NCBI GenBank assembly: GCA_020638955.1
Contig: JACKHO010000008.1
Location: forward strand, 1 to 64,000
Direction: 5' to 3'
From: Planctomycetaceae bacterium
Lineage (GTDB): Bacteria; Planctomycetota; Planctomycetia; Planctomycetales; Planctomycetaceae
Length of the DNA stretch: 64,000 bases
The notes below the pieces were generated by a model. It had not been told where the DNA came from, ran no database searches, and worked only from the letters and a program-made list of their open reading frames with translations. Position 1 is the first letter of the stretch, and the number at the start of each line of letters is the position of its first letter. The position numbers and the translations under genes were made by a program. This document shows positions 63,200 through 64,000 of this stretch, in pieces.

Positions 63200-64000
63200 A
63201 TGAAAATCAATCTGTTGCGGTATTCTCTCTTGCTCAGCGTCCTCTTAATGTTCGCGTGCAAGGGAAAGGCTCAGGACGTTCCAGCCCAAGCCGGCGCCTT
63301 TGACTGGCCGCAATTCCTCGGCCCCGACGGAACGGGCATTTCTGCAGAAACGGATTTGCTCGACGTGTGGCCACAGGAAGGCCCGCCGCTCGTCTGGGAA
63401 AAGACAGTCGGCACAGGCTACAGTGCCCCCTCCGTGCGTAATGGAATGCTGGTGCTGCATCATCGCGTGAAGGACGAGGAAATCGTCGAATGTTTCGATG
63501 CACAAACCGGCGAGGCGGTATGGAAGCACAGTTACGAAAGCACGTTCACCGATCCTTACGGCTACAACAACGGGCCCCGCTGTTCGCCGCTGCTGACGAA
63601 CGAATTCTGCATTACGCTCGGTGCTCAGGGTAAACTGCTCTGCCTGAAGCTGACCGACGGAAGTGTCGTCTGGCAACTCGATTTGCTGACGAAGTACAGA
63701 GTGCCTGAGGGATTCTTTGGCGTGGGCTGTACTCCCATTCTGGAAGGAGAAAAGCTCATTGTCCTCGTCGGCGGCCAGCCGAATTCTGGAGTGGTCGCGT
63801 TTAACTTCCGCACCGGAAAGGTCATTTGGGAGAACGTCGGCAAACGCACGTGGGACGGCGCCCAAACCGGTTGGGACAACGAACCGGAGCACGAATGGGA
63901 TGACGAACAAATGGTAGTGAGTTATTCCTCACCCATTGTGGCCACCATTCATGACAAGCGGCATGTTCTTTGTCTGGTGCGGCATGGATTGGTCTCGCTC
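63200..64000 (+). CDS. Exported PQQ-type beta-propeller, 3' end cut by window
   Basis: The frame starts at ATG 63200 and is open to the window edge (267 codons); the C-terminus is missing. A hydrophobic signal (MKINLLRYSLLLSVLLMFAC) opens it; C20 could be a lipid-attachment site although the lipobox is imperfect. The body has PQQ-propeller repeats: WPQFLGPDGTGISAETD, FDAQTGEAVWKHSYES, LKLTDGSVVWQLDL and FNFRTGKVIWENV. It starts 61 bp after the WD40-cytochrome gene on the same strand, so it probably belongs to the same transcript. Cofactor binding is not shown. Confidence 0.8.
   Translation, partial: MKINLLRYSLLLSVLLMFACKGKAQDVPAQAGAFDWPQFLGPDGTGISAETDLLDVWPQEGPPLVWEKTVGTGYSAPSVRNGMLVLHHRVKDEEIVECFDAQTGEAVWKHSYESTFTDPYGYNNGPRCSPLLTNEFCITLGAQGKLLCLKLTDGSVVWQLDLLTKYRVPEGFFGVGCTPILEGEKLIVLVGGQPNSGVVAFNFRTGKVIWENVGKRTWDGAQTGWDNEPEHEWDDEQMVVSYSSPIVATIHDKRHVLCLVRHGLVSL

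Overview
This window looks like a chromosomal segment of a planctomycete, probably of the order Planctomycetales. The evidence is two Tat-exported DUF1501 proteins, a DUF1549/DUF1553 protein with planctomycete-type cytochrome motifs, a cytochrome-like/WD40 fusion, several exported PQQ-type beta-propellers, and a ribosomal protein L3 with an extra basic segment. No phage, insertion sequence, CRISPR array or rRNA gene was seen. Taxonomy is inferred from family content only.

Layout. 1-9.6 kb: a pentapeptide-repeat potassium-channel-like protein, the DNA polymerase III delta subunit (holA), a degenerate phosphohexomutase-like protein that meets a CinA/PncC-type amidase tail to tail, a divergent membrane GTPase, a VOC-fold protein and the first DUF1501 protein. 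9.6-20 kb: an accessory stretch of small hypothetical genes (zinc-ribbon/coiled-coil membrane protein, second DUF1501 protein, cupin, HEAT-like protein, short HPF-like protein, RDD protein), separated by gene-free DNA rich in dispersed palindromic repeats. 20-25.1 kb (minus strand): a tight operon gcvT - RND transporter - DUF3592, in which the transporter carries an EF-hand-like loop. 25.4-27 kb: lysS. 27.2-32.5 kb (minus): lipoprotein, exported PQQ propeller and a 1042-residue exported membrane protein. 32.7-35.5 kb: a tRNA with CAT anticodon that resembles tRNA-Ile2, an esterase and a transglutaminase-like membrane protein.

35.8-47.2 kb is the S10-spc ribosomal protein operon (rpsJ to rplO, without rpmD). 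It starts behind a good sigma70-like promoter and ends at a strong intrinsic terminator. secY follows alone, then typA. 49.4-53.6 kb holds an MscS channel, rplU with a perfect-palindrome terminator, and the coupled pair rhomboid protease - coaX. 54-64 kb is a same-strand set of large exported proteins: DUF1549/DUF1553 with Ig-like domains, a 1197-residue pre-peptidase-domain protein with two long coiled coils, a PSCyt1-WD40 protein with a coiled coil inserted between its propeller halves, and a PQQ propeller cut by the window edge. The two coiled-coil proteins share a recurring linker motif, which makes this the best candidate for an undescribed multi-protein envelope assembly.

Intergenic DNA between about 9 and 27 kb, and near 49 kb, carries at least four repeat families: a ~155-bp element present twice, a 141-bp MITE-like element with perfect 11-bp terminal inverted repeats, CACAAA/TTTGTG-armed elements, and short GTGCCACTG palindromes.
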